NCBI GenBank assembly: GCA_946404495.1
Contig: CAMJDT010000008.1
Location: 1-54,258 of the forward strand
Direction: 5' to 3'
DNA: 54,258 nucleotides
Source of the DNA: an uncultured Bacteroidales bacterium
Lineage (GTDB): Bacteria > Bacteroidota > Bacteroidia > Bacteroidales > Paludibacteraceae
Of the stretch, positions 44,501 through 48,800 are shown one piece after another; position 1 is the first letter of the stretch; each line of letters begins with the position of its first letter. Below the pieces are notes generated by a model, which saw only the letters and a program-made list of their open reading frames with translations, did not search any database and was not told the origin of the DNA. The position numbers and the translations under genes were made by a program.

Positions 44501-44708
44501 AGCACCGCAACGCGAACCCGATGTCAATATCGTAGCGCCCAAGAAGGGTGAATACTACGTCTACGACGCGGCCGGCTATAAGTGCGCCAACGGCGACTTC
44601 TACGAGGGCGACACGCCGCTCACCCTGCCTGCCGTACCGGGTTACTACATCGTAGTGCTCCAGGCCGAGGACGGATATATCACCACCGAGAAAGTCGTGA
44701 TCTACTAA
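32508..44708 (+). CDS. Giant secreted A-B-C repeat protein, probable T9SS adhesin
   Basis: This protein of about 4066 residues has a signal peptide (to about residue 28). About 70 units of roughly 51 residues follow. Each unit has the plan Y-x-(F/Y)-E...WRG...T..G.YYDSL.T..GCDSVY.L.L.V. Units come in repeating order A, B, C. A ends in GCDS but has no cysteine in its first half. B has an IC or VC in its first half but GTDS or similar in place of GCDS. C (ICPGETF...GCDSV) has both. From about residue 3740 the repeats stop, and the C-terminus (EYYVYDAAG, then YYIVVLQAEDGYITTEKVVIY) looks like a T9SS sorting tail. Similar GCDS repeats occur in Bacteroidota surface proteins. I infer a long disulfide-stabilised stalk or adhesin; the ligand is unknown. 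The start is the ATG at 32508. Confidence 0.85.
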   Translation: MKTRYTLFKLLLLTLLSVTVGMKVNAQGTVVYAPTIYMSLCPNQALDYRGHLITKPGIYNDTLYRTTGYDSIQVLIVNRGYSYFLDDTGSLTENGGTYEWRGQTLTRPGEYFDSLHTSQGCDSIYHITLLQKQVHYIDVEESMCEGSLPFTWRGREIWHSGTYYDYYATSAMTDSVYRLTFTVHENPITYMQVSICPGETFHWNGQNITTAGVYQDLHYSKWGCDSVCVLVVNMLHSYLIEREAQINENGYYRWRGRDLTSGGVYWDSLRTVAGCDSIFKLTLHENPVYYSEEEQTICQDEIPYVWHGKNIYTAGVYYDSLLTNVGVDSVFKLTLSILPIELAEHNVDICTGETFYIGTTPITKTGVYYDTLVSEQGCRHVDKYIVNVHSAYFYTESMTIKDGETKEWHGRTIDRAGTYRDEQQTLFGCDSVYILSVTVAPTYYIAEEETVCESALPFNWRGRDLFAAGTYYDTKTSSVGTDSIYAVTLTVLPTRYSEDFVEICPGTKYSINGVDITTPGTYLFSYTAQNGCDSIHRLIVNFSASYFYDEAGTMNIGGQYEWHGKTYTHEGVYYDSLRTQGGCDSIFRLTLRENKAYHLEKDTAICEMDAPLAWHGQFLYQSGTYYDSLKTKAGNDSVYELRLTVHPRRIDTRYVNICPGQTLSLRWQTVKAPGVYFDTIPSMTGCDSVIMYVVSNSRNFLFETDATLHGQGAYEWRGRTYTKPGIYYQNYTSIDGCDSVYRLILHENPVYYLEEEATVCHHETPFLWRGRMLYESGTYFDSIPTTHGTDSVYKLTLTVHKDYLYYDQIDICPNQTFDFRGTTITKPGVYFDSLYSSMGCDSVYMLVVNYLPNYVYETHVRISDQETYTWRGRVFNTPGTYQEAVSTMSGCDSIYRLVLDVYPTYYYRQVASMCEGGVYTWRGNKYFNTGTYYDRYTTVHGYDSIYSLQLTVNPRYIFTDEAEICAGSTYEWREKTLSKAGVYADTLISSGGCDSIYRLVLNVASTYLVPVYGEVCEGELYHFRNRDYSPGIYFDTIYTRTGCDSVFRIVVNQAPTYHKVIQYQLCPGETMVYNGDILTAGNTYDYAYTTQFGCDSSYTIIVNEAPHYYFRDTVDLSNQETYNWHGQLIQDEGTYYDRHQTVHGCDSIYELTARVHAIYINEESMEVCRNEVPVTWRGADYSVSGNYYLTYKTVDGMDSTFVLHLTVHENYQMTEYRELCPGATLNWRGQTITSPGIYTDVLSTVYGCDSTYKLIVNLGSSYFYTDTIDLADNQTITWHGKTIDHAGTYYDSNASVSGCDSVYELVVNVWPTYLYVEDVVMCDNEGGYKWRDGNIYTHTGRYYQRYKTVHNMDSVYCLNLTVNKTYLRDEYLQICYGETLFYRGRTITEQCDFYDTLYTKAGCDSVFHVRVTQLPRYFYQTHAQLDENGRYEWRGRLFHEEGVYYDSLKSVNGCDSIYQLTLHENPVYFFDEADTTCQNALPYIWHDMYIYEAGVYYDSLKTFVGRDSVYRFTLTVMPTYLSEKSDILCHNSEYYFRGQQITEAGIYYDTLITKDGCDSVFKLVLNWAPTYRFEEYMVLCDGDEDTWHGQRINHSGIYYDRLRTIHGCDSIYELHVRIAEKYYESDSIVVCENDLPHVWHGKNYYASGVYWDSCKTVDGCDSVYRHALTVCKVYYNEVHVDFCQDEGATFRGERFYTKRIIEDTLYSTCGCDSIVRYVFEPNPTYLFETDASFNPGGSYEWRGTTYSHAGVYYDPFKTISGCDSVYKLTLHENPVYYFEEKETICSQDLPYVWHGNKYLYQTGVYFDSLSTFAGTDSVYRLELTVYESSLVEFRDTICNGGTVIWGGDTIRQPGIYYDTLTSIHGCDSVKSLVLNWTPRYWYVDSVSICDKEAYIWRGNSYSTPGIYEEGYSSYQGCDSTYRLVLTVYPTFYNKEEITWCQNDGPYYWHGTFYSESGTYYDRHLTRHGYDSIYELNLTVYPSYNYEERIELCENNFPYHYKDTVFYGPAVYRDSLKTIHGCDSVYTIVIDMARSYMFEETKTICRGDVYEWHDRYLTRAGIYYDSLKTRAGSVACDSVYRLTLTVNEPFYELQTDMICSNETPYLWRGRYLFETGTYFDSLRTQADVVGCDSVYELRLVVYPSVETYDTIWTCHGDVATYRDSVITVTSVFSDTTYNMYGCPVISHVVYDFWPTYYFYEEKNVCEEDTFLWHDQTLTYEGRYFDRQTSIFGCDSIYEINITFHKTVRDSEIVVICPDSLPYVWVYEEDSTTFWRDTVIEKFYRTPDGCDSTYKFVLILTEKCSELDSIPLCPDDSVFIYDKFYSQQGQYSLPFQTEANKMNNYPDSVYRFYLFNADTAYTRVDTLLCSSGIPFLYNGQWIDSAGVYISRLQTALGCDSVVELRVSVRPSYEQYQELFVCHNEPYYYRGERVTQSGIYDDTLFTNLGCDSVIHYVVNFVPNFYFEDHNRLNPNGTFEWHNKTYTRPGVYWDSCKTVHGCDSVYKLILLKNEAYYFETVRTFCSNDDSIPYLWRDHYYSTTGVYYDSMMTVTGADSVYALNFTVLDASFVSTRVNLCPGEAFYFRGERITEPGIYTDTMYTLTGCDSVIQYVVTVNPSFFINDTAYMNPGGSYQWHRDGFKVTLTKPGVYWDSCRTVLGCDSIYRLFLYENDYYLFETVKEFCANETDQLPFVWRGHSYSTTGVYYDSLMTHLGADSIYVLKLTIHDAPFVSTRINLCPGESFFFRGERITEPGIYTDTMYTLTGCDSVIQYVVTVNPTFFFEETAYMNPGGSYLWHQNGSTRILTEPGTYFDSCRTALGCDSIYRLFLYENDYYYFETVREFCANEKDSLPYRWRGHDYTTTGVFYDSLKTIYGTDSVYALRLTIHTAPFASTRISLCRGEIFRFRGQNITKAGLYLDTLQTLHGCDSVVQYVVTFNPDFYFEKTDLINPGATYTWHQDGSVRILTKAGVFWDSCKTVAGCDSIYKLTLIENKTYYFIERDTVCEDELPYLWHNRSYETSGTYFDNQTTYYGADSIYRLELVVYRKSFEQRSYSLCNKEFYTFNGQTISKPGIYYDTLYSSHGCDSIIQLMVNHATTYLIERQLQICKDDTLRVMPGVEITRPGVYYDTLHTIAGCDSIFRYVVNVAESFFIERHASMNPGSTYEWHHCGVPVTLTKEGVYWDSCRTVSGCDSIWRLELSVDHAYTFREDKHLCLNDEDYPYYWHGQTLYDSGTYYDSLFTFKGQDSVFVLNLTVDSIYIVDEQVFICKGDTFYLGGHAYTESGTYEDTLLSSVGCDSIVRLHLNHYQTYKYVEYRSYGINDVHEWQGMNITHSGIYMKRYGTVNGCDSIYELHATVYQAAYNDTIIDVCYGDVFYLNDIRIRANGDYYDTLRTANGQDSIVCYHVRFHDEIPVTIINTDICDGDSLYINDSLITSSCVYEEVFLSRLTGCDSVVKHIINKNQTYHFEERYSFCENTAFEWPNHPNPLKPGTNFIFDRPGVYYDSCITVHGCDSVYTLTLIGKGFVEIDTTILVCYDELPYVHNGIQYWDRDSTFNDTLHSVNGCDSIRHVHYVRTTKCSEYEESHYCTNELPVFDGDTIFESGAYRFDAWTNGGMDSVYRTIIKIEPTYVDTVPLTGCDSVEFDGRIFRTSTSVPYAFRYQSVWGCDSTIYVKAVVNHSSRDRQDETFATIFDFDAPYYWYDVEGTKLGEYFSSGNYEIIGNTPEGCNRYYELHLEVIHTDTLIDVQDLVYCKGDPNGISVYGHIYYPTENMEVTYLDTNRVKGVSIVYKSYITVLETTTLTDIFLPNENICGDAFEFDLGFHVTGSMPQTYKVEFLDTYASQYELPGSTGQVDATGIITVPMRHDQYCFVTPNYYHIRLTVDNVACGSSHLDTTILIKYPSWIIEQNWNNVVAVLNNQTINSQTYCGNYEFSQIEWFINDVSAGISDYLYSGSNSIVNKYVHAELVREGETRAIPTCPILIRDTDHRGGQYGVRPNAAPQREPDVNIVAPKKGEYYVYDAAGYKCANGDFYEGDTPLTLPAVPGYYIVVLQAEDGYITTEKVVIY
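40200..41300 (+). repeat. Recently duplicated A-B-C super-repeats inside the giant gene
   Basis: Successive C units here share ERITEPGIYTDTMYTLTGCD, and the DNA is closely similar with a period of about 480 bases (units beginning near 40200, 40680 and 41160). Elsewhere in the gene units are more diverged. The region points to recent tandem duplication or gene conversion. Confidence 0.75.
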
Positions 44709-44709
44709 T

Positions 44710-45009
44710 ATGCGTGACTCCCGATTTCTACATATCATACGCAAGTACGTGCTCAATAAGTACGTACTTGTGTGTGTTACCTTCGGCGTCGTCTTTGTCT
44801 TTGTGGGCGAACAGTCGATCTTAAAAGGCATCCAGCGTCGGCGGCAGATACGGCAGACCGAACAGCAGATACGCGCTACCAGGGCCGATATAGAGGCTAC
44901 GCAGCGTAAGATCAACTGGCTGCGCTCCACCGACTCGCTCGAGCAGTTCGCGCGCGAAGAGTATTATATGCACGCGCCCGGGGAGGACGTTTATATCGTG
45001 AAGGAATGA
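44710..45009 (+). CDS. DivIC/FtsB-like septum formation protein
   Basis: This 99-residue bitopic protein has one membrane helix (about 19-34, VLVCVTFGVVFVFVGE), followed by a coiled coil (RRRQIRQTEQQIRATRADIE) and a conserved SLEQFAREEYYMHAPGEDVYIV end. This is the layout of FtsB/DivIC, which bridges early and late division proteins at the septum. It starts one base after the giant gene stop and overlaps the next gene by four bases. The position after the giant gene is probably accidental. Confidence 0.88.
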   Translation: MRDSRFLHIIRKYVLNKYVLVCVTFGVVFVFVGEQSILKGIQRRRQIRQTEQQIRATRADIEATQRKINWLRSTDSLEQFAREEYYMHAPGEDVYIVKE

Positions 45010-45206
45010 AAACGAGCAAGCTACTTCTCATCCTCGGCCTCGTGACGCTGCTCATCGGCGCCGTCATGGCCTTCTTCGAGATAGGCGGTCAGCCTTTTGC
45101 GGCCGTCAATCTCACCGCAGCTGACTACGTGCTGCTGCTCGGTGCCCTACTCATCATCTTCCGCGGCGCCTTCCGCGCTCGCGAACGCGACAACGATGCA
45201 GGATAA
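45006..45206 (+). CDS. Small two-helix membrane protein, unknown
   Basis: This 66-residue protein has two hydrophobic helices (about 6-24 and 38-53) and a charged C-terminus RARERDNDAG. It overlaps the gene before it by four bases (ATGA) and ruvC by 11 bases. I do not recognise a named family. Its place between a division gene and ruvC suggests a conserved operon of short genes. Confidence 0.75.
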   Translation: MKTSKLLLILGLVTLLIGAVMAFFEIGGQPFAAVNLTAADYVLLLGALLIIFRGAFRARERDNDAG

Positions 45207-45816
45207 ACTCGTCAACGAACATCTCATCCTCGGTGTGGACCCCGGCACCCTCTTTATGGGCTACGCCCTTCTGCACACCGTGGGCAAGCAGGCGGATATC
45301 GTCTGCTTTGATGTATTGGATGTACATCGTGACGAGGACCAGTACGCGCGGCTCCAGAAGGAGTTCTTCTTCCTGCAGGAACTCATCGACCGGCATCACC
45401 CCACCGTACTCGCCATCGAGTCGCAGTTTGTGGACAAGAACCCCCAGACCATGATCAAGATCGTCCATGCCCAGGGCGTGGCTATCGCGGCGGCACTCTC
45501 GCGCGACGTGCCCGTCGTGGAGTACTCGCCTATGAAGGTCAAGATGGCCATCACCGGCAACGGTCATGCCACCAAGCTTCAGGTCGCCGACATGCTCCAA
45601 CGCATGCTCCGTATCCCCGACGATAAGATGCCCCGCAAACTCGATGCCACCGATGCACTCGGTATCGCCTACTGCCATTTTCTCCAACTCGGACTCCCCC
45701 TCGCGGGTAAGGGACCCAAGTCCTGGTCCGACTTCGCACGGCGCAAAGGACTCGTGGAGGAAGGGGCTACTACCCCAAATCAGCAATTATTAGCCGCTCT
45801 TGGCAAAAAAAAGTAA
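45196..45816 (+). CDS. ruvC: Holliday junction resolvase RuvC
   Basis: This 206-residue endonuclease cuts four-way DNA junctions with RuvAB. Catalytic acids are seen in ILGVDPGT, AIESQFV and the C-terminal DATDALGIAYCH. I place the start at the ATG 45196 because it directly precedes LVNEHLILGVDPGT, the normal N-terminus; a longer in-frame form would add 33 unrelated residues. The C-terminus extends about 25 residues beyond the core and ends LGKKK. Followed by the ferredoxin promoter. Confidence 0.95.
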   Translation: MQDKLVNEHLILGVDPGTLFMGYALLHTVGKQADIVCFDVLDVHRDEDQYARLQKEFFFLQELIDRHHPTVLAIESQFVDKNPQTMIKIVHAQGVAIAAALSRDVPVVEYSPMKVKMAITGNGHATKLQVADMLQRMLRIPDDKMPRKLDATDALGIAYCHFLQLGLPLAGKGPKSWSDFARRKGLVEEGATTPNQQLLAALGKKK

Positions 45817-45832
45817 GAAATTTATCAAAAAG

Positions 45833-45864
45833 TTTGCATATATCAAAAAAAAGTGCTACCTTTG
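45833..45864 (+). promoter_or_regulatory. Bacteroidota promoter of the ferredoxin gene
   Basis: TTTG (45833-45836), 20 bases, TACCTTTG (45857-45864). The leader holds the word repeat TACAACAATACAACAATACA (about 45882-45905). Confidence 0.82.
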
Positions 45865-45923
45865 CACTCGAAATTGAAAATACAACAATACAACAATACA
45901 ACAATAAATCAATATTAAACACC

Positions 45924-46088
45924 ATGGCTTACAAAATTTCTACCGATTGTATCGCTTGCGGTACTTGCAAGGACGAATGCCCGATGGGCGCTATCTCTGA
46001 GGGTGACATCTATCGTATCGACCCCGATATGTGCACCGAGTGCGGCACCTGCGCAGACGCTTGCCCCAGCGGAGCTATCTCGCTCTAA
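45924..46088 (+). CDS. 2[4Fe-4S] ferredoxin
   Basis: This 54-residue electron carrier has two CxxCxxCxxxCP-type clusters: CIACGTCKDECP (residues 9-20) and CTECGTCADACP (37-48). It is short and acidic, as in anaerobe ferredoxins that serve pyruvate:ferredoxin oxidoreductase and similar enzymes. It forms its own unit, with a strong promoter before it and a hairpin terminator after it, so high expression is likely. Confidence 0.95.
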   Translation: MAYKISTDCIACGTCKDECPMGAISEGDIYRIDPDMCTECGTCADACPSGAISL

Positions 46089-46146
46089 GCAACGGATATC
46101 CTCCCGGCTCTGCCGACCTGTTCCGGGACTTTGTCCTAAAAATCAA

Positions 46147-46180
46147 AAAATCGCAGATTCATTACGAATTCTGCGATTTT
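46147..46180 (+). terminator. TCGCAGA-family hairpin terminator after ferredoxin
   Basis: AAAATCGCAGATTC pairs with GAATTCTGCGATTTT (one bulged base), followed by T-rich sequence. The stem shares its sequence with the hairpins at 7786-7807 and 53999-54032. Confidence 0.8.
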
Positions 46181-46232
46181 ATTTCTTAGCCCCCCTAAAA
46201 TGGGGGGCACGATTATTTTTTTTATAAAAAAT

Positions 46233-46264
46233 CTTGCATATATGAAAAAAAAGTCGTATCTTTG
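46233..46264 (+). promoter_or_regulatory. Bacteroidota promoter of the YtxH operon
   Basis: CTTG (46233-46236, one change from TTTG), 20 bases, TATCTTTG (46257-46264), 47 bases before the ATG at 46312. Confidence 0.75.
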
Positions 46265-46311
46265 CAGCCGAAATAGTAAAACGGATTACTAACCTTTAAA
46301 CAACAACCGGT

Positions 46312-46560
46312 ATGAATAATGCATTGAAAGGTATTGCCCTGTTTATCGGAGGAGCGGTAGCAGGCGCTGCGGTGGCACTCATGTTGACCCCCAAGAACGG
46401 AGAAGAGATTCGCAAGGAACTACGCGACCTGGCCGAGCAAGCCAAGAAGCGTGCCGATGATTTCTGCGAACAAGTCAAGACCGAGATTCTCGCTAAACGT
46501 CCCGGCTGTGCGGCAGAGGTAGCAGCCGAACCGGTCAAGGAGACCAAGAAGGAGGCCTGA
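46312..46560 (+). CDS. YtxH-domain envelope protein
   Basis: This 82-residue protein has an N-terminal membrane helix (about 7-27, GIALFIGGAVAGAAVALMLTP) with the YtxH signature TPKNGEEIRKELRDLAEQAKKRADDF, then a short amphipathic helix and a lysine/glutamate tail. Members are often linked to general stress and to neighbouring holin-like proteins. It lies two bases before the next gene. Confidence 0.85.
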   Translation: MNNALKGIALFIGGAVAGAAVALMLTPKNGEEIRKELRDLAEQAKKRADDFCEQVKTEILAKRPGCAAEVAAEPVKETKKEA

Positions 46561-46561
46561 T

Positions 46562-47053
46562 ATGGAGCGTACGTTCTTTCAGCAGCTCCGCGAGGAACTG
46601 ATGGTGGCAGCCCGTGCCGTAGGTAATGTCGGCCGACTGCGCCTCATCGGTATCGTAAGCCGTATATTGGGCCAGTTCCTGCTCATCTTCACCCTCGTGC
46701 TCTGCGTCTTTGCCCTCCTGGCCTTTGCCTCGGTAGCGGCGATCAATGCGCTCTCCGCCTGCATGCCCGTGTGGGCCGCTGCGCTCATTATGATGGGCGT
46801 GTATGCACTGCTGATCCTTCTCGCGGTGATGCTGCGTCGCCCGCTCTTTATCCATCCCTTCATCGCGCTGATGAGTAAGCAGCTCATCGCCTCGGAGGAG
46901 GAGCTTGAGCTGCAGGCCCTGAAGGCGGAGCACGAACTGGAGCTGGAGCAGGTTCGTCTGCAGACACGCGTCGATAATGCCACGCAGGAGCTCAACTTCT
47001 ATGTGTCCATCTTCAACCGCGTGCGTAACGCCATCTTTCGTCGTAAGAAGTAG
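46562..47053 (+). CDS. Holin-superfamily-like (YqjE type) membrane protein
   Basis: This 163-residue protein has two long hydrophobic helices (about 37-62 and 70-94) and an acidic coiled coil near 115-145 (ASEEELELQALKAEHELELEQV), ending in basic residues. This matches chromosomal YqjE/DUF1469-type proteins that pair with YtxH-like proteins. No phage genes are nearby, so it is not part of a lysis cassette. Its role is probably in envelope stress. Confidence 0.7.
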   Translation: MERTFFQQLREELMVAARAVGNVGRLRLIGIVSRILGQFLLIFTLVLCVFALLAFASVAAINALSACMPVWAAALIMMGVYALLILLAVMLRRPLFIHPFIALMSKQLIASEEELELQALKAEHELELEQVRLQTRVDNATQELNFYVSIFNRVRNAIFRRKK

Positions 47054-47062
47054 TCAGCCGCT

Positions 47063-48124
47063 ATGTTCAGTCGTCTCTACGGCGTACTTTTGCCGTTCTT
47101 CGTCAGTTTTCTGATCGCTTACATACTGGATCCCGTCGTGGGCTTCGTGCAGCATAAATGCCGCGTTCGAAACCGCGTCCTCGCGGTCGCCGTGACCCTG
47201 CTCCTGGTGATCGGTATCGTCGTGGGCGCAGGTGCTGCGCTCAAGGGTCCCGTGGCCCGTGAGGTCAACTTGGCCTGGGACGGCTTCCAGCGCTATATAG
47301 CGACCTTCAATCTGGACGACTATGTCTCTGCCGAGACGCGGCAGAAACTGATCAATTGGCAGGAGACCTGGGACTGGCAAGCCGTCCTGGCCAGCCCCGA
47401 GATGAAGCAGTCCATTAAGGAGCTGCTGCCTAAGATCGGCAATTGGATCACCGGCGGACTCAGTCTCTTTAGTGAGCTTCTGGTGGCCTTCATCGGCTTC
47501 CTCTATCTCATCTTCCTCATGATCGACTTCCCCAATATCCGTCAGAACTGGCCCAAGTATATCCCCCGTAAGATACGTCCGCGCATCATGACGCTCGTAG
47601 GCGATATCGATCGTAATATGAATGCTTACTTCCGCGGGCAGGCGTTGGTCGCTACCTGCGTAGGCATCCTCTTCGCCATCGGCTTCTCCATCATCGGACT
47701 CCCGATGGGAATAGCCATGGGTCTGATCATCGGAGTATTGAATATGGTGCCCTATATGCAGGCACTGGGTATACCGCCCTGCATCGTGCTCTGCCTGATG
47801 CAGTCGTCCCAGACCGGTCAGCCCGTGTGGCTGACGCTATTGATGATGGCCATCGTCTTCATCGTGGTGCAGACCATCCAGGATATGTACCTCACGCCTA
47901 AGATCATGGGCAATGTGACGGGACTCAGCCCCGCGGCTATCCTCCTGAGCCTCAGTATCTGGGGCGCCATTTGCGGCGTCATAGGCATGATCATCGCCCT
48001 GCCGCTTACGACGCTCATCGTCAGTTACTGGGATCGCTTCGTAGCCAACCGCCGCGTATCCTCGCGAGCCCGGGTGGCGACCCACAGAGGTCGCATTCGG
48101 ATCGTACCAACGACTAACGACTAA
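47063..48124 (+). CDS. AI-2E family permease
   Basis: This 353-residue protein has about seven membrane helices: two N-terminal, a soluble middle helix region, and a conserved C-terminal block. Motifs include LIAYILDPVV near the start, DFPNIRQNWPKYIPRKIR, and the late VVQTIQDMYLTPKIMGNVTGLSP typical of the family, ending with LPLTTLIVSYW. Members have been linked to autoinducer-2 export and sodium/proton antiport, but the substrate is not predictable. An in-frame stop just upstream fixes the start. The C-terminal residues TTND and the stop are encoded by ACGACTA words. Confidence 0.88.
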   Translation: MFSRLYGVLLPFFVSFLIAYILDPVVGFVQHKCRVRNRVLAVAVTLLLVIGIVVGAGAALKGPVAREVNLAWDGFQRYIATFNLDDYVSAETRQKLINWQETWDWQAVLASPEMKQSIKELLPKIGNWITGGLSLFSELLVAFIGFLYLIFLMIDFPNIRQNWPKYIPRKIRPRIMTLVGDIDRNMNAYFRGQALVATCVGILFAIGFSIIGLPMGIAMGLIIGVLNMVPYMQALGIPPCIVLCLMQSSQTGQPVWLTLLMMAIVFIVVQTIQDMYLTPKIMGNVTGLSPAAILLSLSIWGAICGVIGMIIALPLTTLIVSYWDRFVANRRVSSRARVATHRGRIRIVPTTND

Positions 48125-48136
48125 CGACCAACGACC
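48104..48136. repeat. ACGACTAACGACCA word repeat
   Basis: Four ACGACTA or ACGACCA words straddle the end of the AI-2E gene and supply its stop codon. Related words lie inside the SGNH gene at 25474-25512. Confidence 0.75.
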
Positions 48137-48167
48137 AATTTATTAACCAACTATAAAAACAATTCGT

Positions 48168-48713
48168 ATGAACAAGAAATTCATTTGCCCCATTTGCGGA
48201 TTCGTATTTGAGGGAAGCGAGGCGCCGGAGCGTTGCCCGCAGTGCAAACAAGTAGTAACCTGGAAAGAGGCCAAGACCGACGGTATTCAGTTCGCTTGCG
48301 AACATGTGATCGGTGTAGCAAAAGACGCTGACGACGAGATGCGCAAGGACCTCAATGCTCACTTCATGGGTGAGGCTACCGAGGTAGGTATGTACCTGGC
48401 TATGGCGCGCCAAGCCGACCGCGAGGGGTATCCCGAGATCGCAGCCGCCTTCCGTCAGTACGCCTATGAGGAGGCAGAACACTGCGCTAAGTTCGCCGAA
48501 CTCTTGGGTGACGTCGTTTGGGACACCAAGACCAACCTCGAGAAACGCATGATGGCTGAGGCAGGTGCCTGCGAGGGCAAGCTCGCTATCGCCAAACGTG
48601 CGAAAGCCATGAACTGGGACGCTATCCACGACACCGTTCACGAGATGGCCAAGGACGAAGCACGCCACGGCGCAGGCTTCCAAGGACTGTTCAAACGCTA
48701 TTTCAATAAGTAA
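48168..48713 (+). CDS. Rubrerythrin with N-terminal rubredoxin domain
   Basis: This 181-residue protein has an N-terminal rubredoxin-like zinc/iron site (C7-C10 and C23-C26, CPICG...CPQC) followed by a ferritin-like di-iron four-helix domain with ExxH motifs (for example EEAEHC and KDEARHG). The reversed domain order is that of reverse rubrerythrins. It would reduce hydrogen peroxide to water and protect an anaerobe from oxygen. The stop TAA lies directly before the region encoding the signal peptide of the TonB receptor, in the same frame. Confidence 0.92.
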   Translation: MNKKFICPICGFVFEGSEAPERCPQCKQVVTWKEAKTDGIQFACEHVIGVAKDADDEMRKDLNAHFMGEATEVGMYLAMARQADREGYPEIAAAFRQYAYEEAEHCAKFAELLGDVVWDTKTNLEKRMMAEAGACEGKLAIAKRAKAMNWDAIHDTVHEMAKDEARHGAGFQGLFKRYFNK

Positions 48714-48800
48714 GCCATCCCTACGCAGAGGATCCGGCAAATAGCAACATGGCTGCTCCTTATCGGGTGGCTCGGTATTGTATCCGTACATGCGCGACAA

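Noticed and set aside
44710..45206. Functional link of the division and membrane genes with the giant adhesin
   Set aside because: The genes fit a division/repair cluster by family. Closeness to the giant gene is more simply explained by chance.
46562..47053. Phage holin
   Set aside because: No endolysin or phage gene is nearby. The pairing with a YtxH protein fits chromosomal YqjE-type proteins.
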